64,000 bases of DNA from Nageia nagi (lineage: Eukaryota; Pinophyta), in the NCBI GenBank assembly GCA_050084985.1, contig JBITNC010000001.1:158596001-158660000 (forward strand), read 5' to 3'. Shown piece by piece: positions 44,902 to 56,539 of this stretch. The position numbers and the translations under genes were made by a program. Within the stretch, counting starts at the first letter, position 1. The number at the start of each line of letters is the position of its first letter. A model generated the notes under the pieces. The model was not told the DNA's origin, did no database searches, and saw only the letters and a program-made list of their open reading frames with translations.

Positions 44902-45779
44902 TGTTTACAAATAAAATTGAGTGTTCAAATAAGTAAATAGGCAACTATCTACAAACTCAATATTATCTGTATTCTAGCTACGAATAGCAATTTATTCTAG
45001 ATAACAATAAACAACAACATAACCAATTAAGAAGTGTAATTGTACCAACCAAGATTGTAATTTGTGTACTTACCTCATGGAACATACCTGACAACAGAAG
45101 ATGCAGATATTAGTGATGTAATGATGATAAGTTACCTTTCTCACAACATTGTGACCTGCAAGGATGCAAAAAGAGGACCGTGGGTGGTCCGTTTCAGTGG
45201 TATAAGAGCACCAGCGGTGTTCTTTTATTCACAAAGGAGCACCAGTGGCCTTCGTTTAATAGTTTTGACCTCTCAATTAGGTACAGATCTTCAATATAGA
45301 TATATTAGATAGCAATATAATATCAGAATTGATCGTAGATGTCAGGAGAGCTCGTGTAAGGAAGCACACAAACCACAGCCTTGTAGGCGGTACCAAGAGA
45401 TACCTTAAGGGGTAGCCACTTACAAGACCATATGCGGGATCATGTGTATCCTTGTTATTGTGGACTTACTATTAGATCCCTTATTTATATAGATAATAGA
45501 TAATACTTCCCATAGGTCGACGTGCATCCACATAAATAAGGTTAATTCACAAGATTTAAGATAAACACATCAATAAACAAGATAATTCATGCAATACTCA
45601 AGATAATCCATGCAATATTCAAGATAACCCATGCAATATTCAAGATAACCCATGCAATATTCATATTCAAGCCAAACATTGATATTATCACTTTAATCCA
45701 TTCAAGACATATAGTTAGGCCAAGCATATTTCATTAATTTATTGATTTAAAAACATAAAATCATTTTTATGTGTTAACA
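44902..45779 (-). repeat. Gypsy-2 5' LTR
   Basis: 878 bp. A minus-strand TATA box TATATAAATAA spans 45,491-45,481. The dyad array lies downstream of it in the transcribed part. The other LTR is about 95.7% identical by manual count. Confidence 0.93.
45176..45253. promoter_or_regulatory. Dyad motif array in Gypsy-2 5' LTR
   Basis: GACCGTGGGTGGTCC (45,176), GAGCACCAGCGGTGTTC (45,206) and GAGCACCAGTGGCCTTC (45,237), spacing 30 and 31 bp. The first is the centre of GGACCGTGGGTGGTCC, a dyad with 5-bp arms. The second and third members read as the inverted core. Confidence 0.65.
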
Positions 45780-45784
45780 GAATC

Positions 45785-46380
45785 CCTTATCTAGATGTCC
45801 ACATACTCTTTCAAAGTTTTTGTAAGGTTGAATTTGACATAAATTCTATGAGTAGGAGGATTCACATAGAAATTAGTCAAGTCATCACATATAAAGTCTC
45901 CTATGAGAGAATCCATGTTATGGAGAAAGGTCCATATAACCAAAGGGTATCTTGAGAATGCCACATAGAGTAGGATAACTAGTGAGATGTCAATAGAGGC
46001 AATGAAATCCATAAATCATAGCTAGAAAATTAAAATTTTGTCATGGAAATAATATGAACCTTTTCTAAGAACTTGTTTCACATTAAAATGTTTAGAAAAA
46101 TGAAGTGAAAAAAACTTTGATTAGGTTTTAAAGATGCTCAACCTGGATACCATAGGGTAACCAATATTGTTCATTCCAATTCTAGGGAATAAAATTTAAG
46201 GGGATTTAACCTATGGAATACCCTATCAAGGTATAACTTTCAAGCCATGGATAGGATTTATTAAAATCATTAAATGGAATAATAATGTTGGGGGGGGGGG
46301 GGGGGGGGGGGTATTACCTCATGAAACACCTTAGGGATGAACTTATGAGGGTATTTTTTCATAGCTAATGTCATTACTCA
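45785..46380 (-). pseudogene. LINE-B ORF1, N-terminal part
   Basis: The longest open piece (46,012-45,791) reads DFICDDLTNFYVNPPTHRIY and VKFNLTKTLKEYVDI, an ORF1-type segment. The sequence ACTCTTTCAAA at 45,805 aligns with LINE-A near 31,110. It is broken upstream by the poly-G tract. Confidence 0.6.
46290..46311. repeat. Poly-G tract of 22 bases
   Basis: An uninterrupted G run inside LINE-B ORF1. LINE-A has no such run at the aligned position. Could form G-quadruplex DNA or be a sequencing/assembly feature. Confidence 0.95.
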
Positions 46381-46599
46381 CTCTAACAACTTCAACAAAA
46401 GATGAAGTTGGAGATTGACCCTAAGGCATTATAAAGGCAATTTGAGGTAGTTATGAGTGATAATTTTAAACCACCTATACTTGAGGTTTTTGTGGTTCTT
46501 TTTTAAACATTATTTGGCATCCTTTTTGGGTCAAACTATATGTCACATAACCCTCACTATTTTAGGATGAATATGATATTATGCTATATCTCTATTATT

Positions 46600-47394
46600 T
46601 CCTTTGATCTATCTAAGTTACTTCTCATTTTTATTTCTCTTATTTTGTAGGTTCGTATAAGTGCTTTCATGTAAATATACATTCAAGTATATTATTAAAT
46701 ATATAAATTGAGAATTATATGCATGGAAAGAGTATCAAGATTTCATCTTGATGTGACTATGGATATTTCTCATAGACTTACCATGTTCTTCAACACCACC
46801 TATCGAGATTAAAATTTTTTGCACTCAAGAGTTATTATTTACTTTACCAATACCTTGTAAGAAGAATGAACAACATCAATGCCAAAGTAATTGATTCACA
46901 CTTTCAGGATCCCTTGTGCCAATACTATGACCAACACCATTAATCAAATATATGTGATATATTATTTTCATATCTAATACATAATCTTTAATGTTGACCT
47001 AATTCTCCTTAAGTGCATCTTTTTAACACATATAAGTAATAAGTACATATGTATTATCCATTATCTCATAGATTACTACATGTTATCATCATATTGCTAC
47101 CTCAATTATGTCATAATTGCTATACTCTTGAGTTAATTCTATTAGTTATTAAGTGATCATAAGAAATTAAGTTCCTTTTATCATTAATTAAAGTATATAT
47201 AATTGTTTCATCCTTTACTATAGTTTAGGGATGCATTTTATCATCTACATATTGGTGAATCTAATGTATTTTATTTTTACATATATTTAAGTTAAGGTTT
47301 GATAAAAGTATTTCAAAATATTTATGATTAATTGGAAAACGTCCTTTTTCTATTTTTCCTATTCATTATCATACTTTTGGAAAGGAAATAATAA
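46600..47394. other. AT-rich intergenic DNA
   Basis: No gene or element recognised. Confidence 0.5.
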
Positions 47395-49690
47395 ATGTAT
47401 TTGGAGAGGAAACTAACATTGTATGAAGAAGAAAGAGAAGTAGGATTTATCCCACTAGGAAAAGAGAAAAATTACAACTCAAAACATAGAAATTCGGTAG
47501 CTTCTCATAAGGGAGAAATGATCAAGATATTTATGATGCAAAAATTCCATAATAGATTTTCCTTTTGGAACCATACATCAAAGTATTCAAAAGAATGATA
47601 AATCCAAAAATGAAGAATTTGAAATGCCAATATTGATTTAAAGATCTATGTCTACTCAAAGTTATAATATGGTGACTATTTCTCCTCTAATAGTAGAAAA
47701 AAATCTATTCCCAGACCTAGAGATGGAAAGAGATCCATAGACAAACCACAAAGTATTGCAAGTCATAAATACTACTAAAGAAATATGAACAAATGTAGCT
47801 CCTAATAATATGATGGAAATACTTTAGAATAAAATATCTTTGCTATAAAATATCACTCAACTTTTGATTCCACCTTCAGTTACTTAGATTCCTAGCTCTA
47901 GCATTGGGGGTAGTGGTAATGCTAAGATAAAGATTATTATTTATAATATTGTGAAAGATGCAAACCTATATTTTATAGGAACCTTTAAGTAGCCTAGTGC
48001 TAGCATTAGACCTCCAATTACCATAGGTGACATGATACAATAAGAAGATGACCTTCTTGATCATGCTCAAGAATAGAAAGTATTGGTATTAAGGATGAAG
48101 TAGATGCCAATGATCTATCAAGTATGTATCCTAATGATGATATAATATAATAAATTCATGTTATATATATTTAGGCCTTTAAACTATATCCTCATTACAT
48201 AGGTCAAGAGAATCAAATTAAGTGTATGCATCTAGGAACTTGGCATAATTCTTATTTCAATAATTTGGACATTAAAGAAAAAGTAAGATATTTCAAAGAA
48301 TTCTTAGCAAATTTGCATCAATATTGGGATAAAAAAACATGAATATTTAAAATGAAATATAAAGCACCATTAATAGTCACTTTTGATCCTAATCTTAAGT
48401 ATGAATAGAGAGTTAATTATTAGTGTTATCTTCATAAATCCTAGCATCATTTTCCTAGTTGATCACAATAAAAAATGATATAAAGGATGCCATAGTTATC
48501 AACCATGATGAAGAATCCATGAAGAAATTATCTTTGTATGTGTTGTATAAGTACTTTATAGATGTTCTTTATAAGATTAATGATTATAAAAATAATCAGC
48601 AATGAGAATTTTAGGTCTTTCATACTTTTGAAAGACATATTCAATAACATGAGGTAATACAAACAACTCTAAATTATTCTATTCTAAACATGAATAAGTG
48701 AGTTCAATAATTTAAAGAAGTCTTAAATTCTTATGTAAAATAATCACAACAATAAGAAGATAAGAATCCATTTTACCAAAGAATTAGAAAAGCTACTGTG
48801 GATACCAAGAAGAGCTTGAAATTCACAAAATACAAAGGCCATAAAGACCCAAAATTACATATGAAAATTTTTGAGGATGAAGTTTCAATTATTACATTTG
48901 ATAGAGATTTTTATGCTAAGTTATTTCCTCTCACATTGAAAGGAAATGCTTTTAAGAGATTCAAAAAATGCCTCATAATAGCATTCAAGATTTTTCTCAA
49001 CTCAAAAAGTCATTCATTGATGCTTTTAAGGTATTTATTCCATAAGAAACTTTATTTATTAAATTAATGCAATTTAAACAAAGAGAAGTATAAATAATTG
49101 AAGACTATCAAATGCTAAAAGAAGAGTGCAAATAGGATTTTAAAACATAAGCTTGAGGAATTCATTCATTCATCACAACAAAAAGACAAGGTTCTTGATA
49201 AGTTATGGAATATTACAAAGTGAAAAACCTTAGGTAAAAATTCCCATGGTACCTCCTATGGAGAAAGAAAAAGGGGTTACCTAAGATCCTAAAAAATAAG
49301 GAAGGAAATCCATCCCTATCTATGATGACATTGATGATGTATTGGAGATATTGGTGTAAAAATGTTAATATATTTGCCTCCTCTAGCAAACAAGGAACCA
49401 AAGTTTGGTCCCAATGTAAAATATGAGCACTTATACAACTATCATGGATAAAGGACACCTCACAAAAGATTGCTATATAATGAAGAACAAGATCTTAGAA
49501 ATAGTGGTTAGTGGAAAAATATCATTCCCTCCTCCAAACAATACAAAGTGAATTTGGATGAACTTTGGCATGAGCATAATGGAAATTTGGGGATATAAAA
49601 AAAATCATTTTCCTAAGTTTGTAAAGAAAAAGCATCTAGACATGATAGTAACCTTTATCAAAGTCTTCCAAAAGGCACGTAAAAAGGTAT
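47395..49690 (+). pseudogene. Relic Ty3/Gypsy gag
   Basis: A charged N-terminal part (MYLERKLTLYEEEREVGFIP) at 47,395 is followed by decayed sequence. The gag domain is visible at 48,798-48,965: LKFTKYKGHKDPKLHMKIFE and FYAKLFPLTLKGNAFKRF. A zinc-knuckle remnant near 49,437-49,480 reads YNYHG and GHLTKDCYIMKNK in two frames, followed by VSGKISFPPPNN. Many stops and frameshifts; no pol domain or LTR pair was found. Confidence 0.65.
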
Positions 49691-50730
49691 GATTCCTTAT
49701 AGGATTTTTTCCTTTCATTATTATTATTTTTCCTTTTATTTCATTAATTTTAATTTTTATTCATAAAAAAATAAAAATCCAAAAAATAGAGTCAATCTTA
49801 CATATGCATCCTAGTGCTAGCACTACCTACAACACTAGTATTAGACATATAGTTTCCTTGCATTTTGAAAATGCTAGGAAGTATGATGCATCAAGATATA
49901 GCTCTATAAATGTGTTTATTGAATCCTAAGGTTAGTTTTATTTTTTCTCATAAAAAAGCATAAAAATAGGATAATTGTTAAAAACATGTCTTAGGAATTT
50001 TGGCATTAGGTTCTAATTCATCAATTTGCATCTAGCATCATATATGTCATACCAATAGGTGTACTTTTAGTGTGTCTACCCAGTACTAGTACTAGGGCAC
50101 ATTACATACAATTTTTATATATATCTTACATTTTCATTACTTTAATATTGCCAAAATGTAACAAAAATACTCAAAAAACATCAAAAATACAAAAACTAAT
50201 TCCATGCATATTACATAATTTTTGGATCCATAAAAACAATATTTTCATTTATAAATCAAAAAGTGATCAAAGATTTATATATTAGGGTGTCTATGAGGTT
50301 TTATCCTCCCATATATACTTTTCTCACTAGGTTCTCTATTTTTTCTTTCATAAGTTCTATACTTAGATAAGGACCTAAAGAGACTTGGATGTTTCGCACC
50401 TGTATGTTTTTATGCTACACATATTTGATTCTATAGGTATACATTGGGTATAACGAGTTTCTATTTCTCCTTTTCATATTTTTGGATCTCTTGTAGGAAA
50501 CCTATTATGCCACTACATTGATTAGTGTTTAAAGTTATCAAGTTATTATTTTAGAGTGGCTATCTCTTTATATTTGATTTTTATTATTTCATTCCTGGTT
50601 AATTAATAATGTCTCTCCTAGGTCATCCAACTCAGTATCTTGGGTTTCACATTTTTATTGTAAAACATTAAGTTGATCCTTCATACTAGTGGTAAATAAA
50701 AGAATAAAGGTATATATTAGATTAATACAA

Positions 50731-50806
<76 letters not shown>

Positions 50807-52043
50807 TTTTAAAGATAACATTTTGAAAGAAGGAAGAAGAAAAGGATTACCAAGATTAGTGCTATAATCCATGGGAATAACATGGGGAATGCCAACTAAG
50901 ATCTTCATACCCTCCATGTTTGCCATAGATATTTCCCATGTGTCACATTGGGGAAACCTTCCCCTTTATGCTCCTTATCACAATCTAGGTTGATAGGTTT
51001 TTCATCCTCACTATGATCCTCTCCTTCTACATGATCTTGTGTGATTACCTCTATCTCCTCATATAAATATATACTAAGAGGTAGTGGTTTGTAGGTGTCT
51101 CACCATGCCTTATAGATTTCATTATGTTATGTTGCATTTTCCACTTCGTACTCATAACTTGACCTGCCATCTTGTAGAGGGGACTAATTACTAGTCCAAC
51201 TTGGAATAACCTCAACCTCATATGGATTTATTGTATGCATTACAATTATGTCAATAACATAATGATAAGAAGGATGTTATTTTTGCATAAAAAAGCTCTA
51301 TCTATACCCTATTAGGTTTGTATGGCTCTACAAACCTATCATCATTAAATTTTTCTAGTAAATATATAGTATCTTTATGTAACTGAAATGTGTTATAGTC
51401 AATAATAGTTCCTACCAACCAACTTGTTATGCAAGATAACAACACCCACCAATGAGCTATAGTAACAATCATAATGGAATAATGATGCAACCACAATAAA
51501 GAGATAAAGATGTAACAATGATTAATAGTAAAAGTGTACTATAGGGGCTTTAAGTTGGTGAAATCTAGTGAAAAGTAAAATAGTAAATGGTAAATGGTAA
51601 AATTAAGTAATGGCAAGTGGAATAAATATCCATGAGTAGTATCTAAAATATATATGTTCTATAATTATCCATAGGATTATGTGGAACAAGGATATGTGAT
51701 GATATGGAAGTAGTTATTTATATTAAAAAGGGATTTCTAGAAAGGGGTTATGTGGAAAAAATATTCCATGTAGCATCTCATGGATTTTTCTAAAAGTGAT
51801 TTGGATATTTCTAGATATGGATATATAATGTATTTTAAAATTCAAGTTATCGAAAAATTGAGATACCTTATATAGACTATAAATAGAGAAGTGTTATAGG
51901 CATATAAAGTAAGTCTAGTGGAAGTGTAGTGAAAGTCTAGTAGAAGTCAAGTGCAAGCCAAGAGAAGGTGAGTTAAGGAAAGTCAAGTGAAGGCAAGTCA
52001 AGTGGAGTCAAGTTGATTTGAAGTTATAAGTTAGTTGTGAAGA

Positions 52044-52047
<4 letters not shown>
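49691..52047. other. AT-rich intergenic DNA
   Basis: No supported gene. It includes the TA repeat at 50,734 and, at 51,903-52,020, a run of about fifteen imperfect AAGT(C/G)-AAGTG words (AGTCAAGTGAAGGCAAGTCA), a purine-rich low-complexity tract. Confidence 0.5.
50734..50803. repeat. (TA)n microsatellite
   Basis: About 35 AT units with a single GA interruption at 50,769-50,770. Confidence 0.95.

Positions 52048-52107
<60 letters not shown>
52048..52107. repeat. (TA)n microsatellite
   Basis: About 30 uninterrupted AT units. Confidence 0.95.
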
Positions 52108-52109
<2 letters not shown>

Positions 52110-52619
52110 GTATGTATGATGAGTCTTGAGTCTTAGTGTCATACATAAGAATCATAAGTGTATCAAAGTGTTGTATTGTATTTGTGATTATCCAAGTGAA
52201 GAGAAGGTTAGAGTTTTATTGTAGGAAGACTCTCTTTATGGGGTTTTGGTAATGGTTAAGTTGAGAAACTGGTGGTTCTCCTCATGGGATAACCAAGTCC
52301 ATTGCTATTATCATGATGATATTTTATTACCATTTTATTGTAAATTTTATTTATTTGTATCTTCACTTTCAGTAATAATAATGTATCATTATTCCATTGT
52401 AACAATATTGTATTGGTCATAGTGTCTAAATTGCATAAGTACTAAGTAAAATATAGCATCAAGATGAAAGAACATTATAAGAGGAAGGAATGGTATTATA
52501 ATTACTTGTGTGCTAAAATAAATGATATTTTTGGTTCCATTGTTAGGACCATTCCTCATTAGTGGTAATATTATAGTTACAAGAGTATTTTTGTTATCAT
52601 GATTAAAATTCCTATTTTT

Positions 52620-53400
52620 GCTTCTCAGTCTCATGAGGATGCTAAGATTTTTCTCAAGAGTTAAAGATATTATGCATTTGTAATGGATTAACTACAAATG
52701 TACAATGGATAATGTTCCTTCCTACATTCCTTGATGGAGCATCTAATCGATGGTATGATATGTTGGAGTAATTTGTGCAAAATTCTTGAGATCAAATTCA
52801 AGAGAGATTTCTTGAAGAGTTTGTTCTAAAAGAAAAATACTCCAACCTCATGATTAGATCACTAACTTGGACCAAGGAGTGCATAAACCTCAAATTATGT
52901 AAATATGAATAAACATAATTAAATAAATAGTATAAAATATACAACATACACTAGATCATCTTACAATAGATACACATGAAACACATGATCCTAACATGGA
53001 GTGCATGTACAATCCTCAAGAGTAGATATTAGTGAATCTTTAGAGGATTGGGATGAGCTTAGGATATATATATTTTTAAGTATGGAGCAATGAGGTGACC
53101 ACTAAAATCTATAACTCCTAATCTAGAAGGTGCATGCTGCTAACAGCGTAGGAGTAGAACACTACTAACTAGGTGGAACAAGATGAATTTTGTTGTGCAC
53201 AAAATATAGAAAGTTAAGAAATCAAAATATAAAAAACATTCATGATAGGATGCATATAGAGATATTGTTATAGTTTATAACCACCTATTATATTTCATTA
53301 TCATATCAAAAGAGTTCTAATCCTTATGGAAATCAACCTATTCCACCCGCATTTATAGCTTGCAAAGGACATAGAGAGGAATGAGGCCAAATTTCAACAA
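52620..53400 (+). pseudogene. Small Ty3/Gypsy gag fragment
   Basis: The frame around 52,725-52,850 reads FLDGASNRWYDMLE, a stop, FVQNS, a stop, DQIQERFLEEF, matching the RWY...F...F pattern of the gag domain. Near 53,325-53,370, NPYGNQPIPPAFIACKGHRE looks like a zinc-knuckle remnant. Isolated, no other domain. Confidence 0.45.
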
Positions 53401-53539
53401 TAATAATATTTGTTGTATTCAAGATAAATTAATATAAGTAATAATAAATGATATTGCATTGGTCCTAGCACATGGTATTTCATTGTAACATCAACTTTAT
53501 TTTGATATATGTATTATTTCTATTAATCATTTAAGAAGT

Positions 53540-53611
53540 CTAAATATGATTTATTAAATAAATAATAAATCATTTTTAGGCATCTACATTTTGTCCCTCT
53601 TTGGATATGAA
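53540..53611 (-). repeat. Tat-like PPT and LTR edge, remnant
   Basis: On the minus strand AAAGAGGGACAAAA (53,602-53,589) runs into TGTAGATGCCTAAAAATG (from 53,588). This is close to the Gypsy-1 junction AAAAAGGGGCAAAA|TGTAGACACC. It indicates the 3' end of a related element reading leftwards. The inner LTR end and the other LTR were not located. Confidence 0.5.
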
Positions 53612-53654
53612 ATAAAAAGCATTGACATTACATAATCCAAAGAAGTTCATATAA

Positions 53655-53776
53655 GAAAACTTTTAATACTATAGTGCAATTCCCTATTTTTATCAATATG
53701 TTGAGTATGATATTGGAAAACTTTTAATACTATAGTGCAATTCCCTATTTTTATCAATATGTTGAGTATGATATTG
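53655..53776. repeat. 61-bp perfect tandem duplication
   Basis: Copies 53,655-53,715 and 53,716-53,776, each starting GAAAACTTTTAATACTATAG, identical by eye. Confidence 0.93.
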
Positions 53777-55339
53777 GTTTTACTTGCTCATGCTATGTCA
53801 GGTAAACAAGTCAAAATTAGATTCCCTAGATGAGGAGAACAATTTATGCCAATCCTACTCACCTGAAAACTACCTAAAGAATAAATCAACATAATACCCA
53901 CAAATATCAGATCCCATTAAAGAATAATCAAGTGAAAGAGCAAGGATGAAATTAATATGATATCCATTATGCCACTAGGGTCAATGCGAATCACAGTTCT
54001 ATAAATCATGATGTATATACTACTATGATTGCAACTCATGATCTATAAATAGTAAGCACATGAAGTCTTTTTTGATGACCCAAGATTGTAATATCCATGA
54101 TTATCAAGCTAATAAGAACTTTTAATGACTCAACCTTAGAATAACCTATGAAAAATGAGAGATTTTCTCATGGAATGACCATGGCCTTGAAAATAATTGT
54201 TAGTAGAACAATGAACAATAGCATTCAATTTCCTTAAATGTAACAAACATTCAAATATTCATTTGATTTTTCATTTCAACATTCTAAATTGCATGAATTT
54301 TCAAAGCAAACCCACATCGCTATCAGCATGGTATGCCTAAAATTTTGTACTCATTTCTTCTACAATTTTTCTCATTAACATTATAACATTGAATATTCAT
54401 GAAATAATAGCATTTTTAAGTGAATATTCAAAGAAATTATAACATGCCCCAATTTCAAAAACATTATATTGAATACATGCCATTGATGACATGCATATAG
54501 TACAAATTTTGTAGTATATCAAAAATGAGATGACATCATCATATAGTACAAATTTTCAATACAAGCAAAATACTAGTAATATTTGATCACATATTTACTT
54601 TTTCTATGTAATAATCATAAAATTGAAATATCCATCATTTTGAGCCATTAACAATATGCAAGCATGATCTATATTTGAAATAATATATAATTTTTCCTTA
54701 TGTACATCACTAACAACGTGTTGATGAATGAATTGATCTTCAAGAAAAAGAGGACATCCAATTAGCATTGAAATAAGAATATTCAAGTGTTTAACATTCC
54801 AGAACCATAAGCATATGGAAAGATGAAAAATTTATACACAAATTTAATTAAATTGAATTTTAATAATTAAAATTTGACCTTTGCACTCATACAACACAAA
54901 TGATATGCATTTATTATGACCCATGAGAATAGGAATTGAAATGTAGCATTTAAAATTTTTACATATTTCACTTAAAACATGCTAATAGTTTCATCCATTT
55001 ATATTAATAAAATTAAAAATGAAATGCAATCAATTTCTACTTTGGCATGCATTACAAACTATGCAAATGAATATTCTTACAATTTGTGATCATCAAGCGT
55101 TGAATAGGTTACAAATTTAACGAATTGCATGCTATTGGTAGTGTGGGATCAACAAAATTGATTTTTCAAAAAGAAATGACATCCCTATAAAATTTTTTAA
55201 AACACTTTGCATACATGAAATAATGATTAAGAGATAACAAAAAACATCTATGAACATGCCCTTCATGGAGCTAGGGTTAGAGGGAAAAGGTAAGTAAAAC
55301 ACTAAATAGTTGACTTTTTCCTCATTTTGGTGAAAAATT
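53777..55339. other. AT-rich intergenic DNA
   Basis: No gene supported on either strand. It may be the decayed interior of the Tat-like element ending at 53,588, but no domain is visible. Confidence 0.5.
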
Positions 55340-55832
55340 TGAAGGATTTATAATATAAAATAAGCAACTCTATACTAACAAGATCTCATGAAAGCTCATA
55401 GTACACATATAGATAACTCACAAAGCAATCTCACAACATAACACAAGATGTAAGTGGTTGCTCCAACTAGGAGTACATCCACTAACTAGATCTCACTTCT
55501 TTCATAAATATGAACTCTTACAATTCTCCTATTCTCATCTCCTAAACACTATCCTCTAGCATAAATTTACTTCACAAATTGGTGTTTAGTCACAAAGAGG
55601 GAACTTCTATTTATAGGCCAAAATCTTCATTTGGATCACCCTTTTACCTAATGTACAAAGCCATGACATGCATACCCTTTTACCAAGGGGCATGCTCATG
55701 ACATGGAGTGTATGACAAGTTACATTATCATATTCACTTTAAATACTTAAGGTATCAAATGATACCCTTAAGTATTAGTGAACTTAGAAGATTATTACAA
55801 ACCTTTACAATAATACATTATACGTTCCAACA
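55340..55832 (-). repeat. Copia-2 3' LTR
   Basis: 493 bp. On the minus strand it starts TGTTGGAACG and ends TCCTTCA. It has many substitutions and several small indels relative to the copy at 63,385. Confidence 0.88.
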
Positions 55833-55846
55833 CTCCCCCTTAATGC
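55833..55846 (-). other. Copia-2 polypurine tract
   Basis: Minus-strand ATTAAGGGGGAG immediately precedes the LTR start TGTTGGAACG. A similar AAGGGGGAGTG at 56,528-56,538 follows the pol end. Confidence 0.8.
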
Positions 55847-56539
55847 AATATTGGGATAGAGTAAATAAGAGAGAAAGTAAGAGAGTTCTCCTCCAAATAG
55901 ATACAATGGAGATGAGAATTTTTTACATGTTGTGAAGTAAGAAAGATCTAGTTTGAGATTCACTACTTTTCTAAATAAAATCATTAACTATAACCAATTT
56001 TAATGTACATGAAGTAACTATCCAACTGGAAGTCATGAAGAGTCTCCATGAGTCTGCATACTTGAAGTAAGTAGCTTGTAATCTCAAAAGAGCCTTCAAG
56101 TCATTTAACTCAAATAATAATATCAATTAGATACAACATATTCATATCAACAAGGATATATGAATCAAACAAATACCATCATAAACTGATCAGTGGTGCA
56201 CTATAAGTCATCACAAAGATGCTAAATGAATACTTATAGTCACCTACTATATACAAAACATGTTTTGATTATAATTACAAAATAAAGTATGCACATATGA
56301 GTTCTTCACATATGGATAACTAAATAGTGCCAAAAAAAAAGAGTTCCTCATATATGGATAACTAAACAGTGCTAGATTGGCCAATCTTTTTGCTCTAAAA
56401 ATTTGTACAATTTGTACAATAACTTACCATGAAGGTGTATAACAAAATCAACATTATATAGCATAAAATCCTCCTAGGGGTGAAGTTATCATCACAAACA
56501 TGAATTCAACATAAGAATTCAAACTTCACTCCCCCTTGA

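Larger units (their letters stand above)
37860..45779 (-). mobile_element. Gypsy-2: 7.9-kb non-autonomous LTR element with gag and antisense PMD gene only
   Basis: LTRs of 879 bp (37,860-38,738, the 3' LTR) and 878 bp (44,902-45,779, the 5' LTR) have TG...CA ends and flanks GAATT (37,855-37,859) and GAATC (45,780-45,784), a target duplication with one transition. PBS and PPT place the element on the minus strand. The interior holds gag (44,810-43,596), then directly a plus-strand PMD gene (40,989-43,207) and a tandem-repeat block (39,040-40,620). No protease, RT, RNase H or integrase was found in about 6.2 kb, so it must have depended on a partner element. LTRs differ at roughly 38 sites (about 4.3%). 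It is inserted in LINE-B ORF1. Confidence 0.92.
32780..46600 (-). mobile_element. LINE-B: second L1-type LINE, split by Gypsy-2
   Basis: Related to LINE-A at both ORFs and in the same orientation. ORF2 starts at ATG 37,267. ORF1 is split at 37,854/45,785 by Gypsy-2. The 5' end lies near 46,400-46,600; CTTAGGGATGAA at about 46,330 aligns with the LINE-A 5' region at 31,620. The 3' end is inferred near 32,780 from the spacing of zf-RVT to the 3' end in LINE-A. No target duplication was found, so both outer limits are approximate. Confidence 0.7.

Noticed and set aside
45791-46012. Possible host gene in LINE-B flank
   Set aside because: Sequence continues across Gypsy-2 and aligns with LINE-A ORF1; assigned to the LINE.
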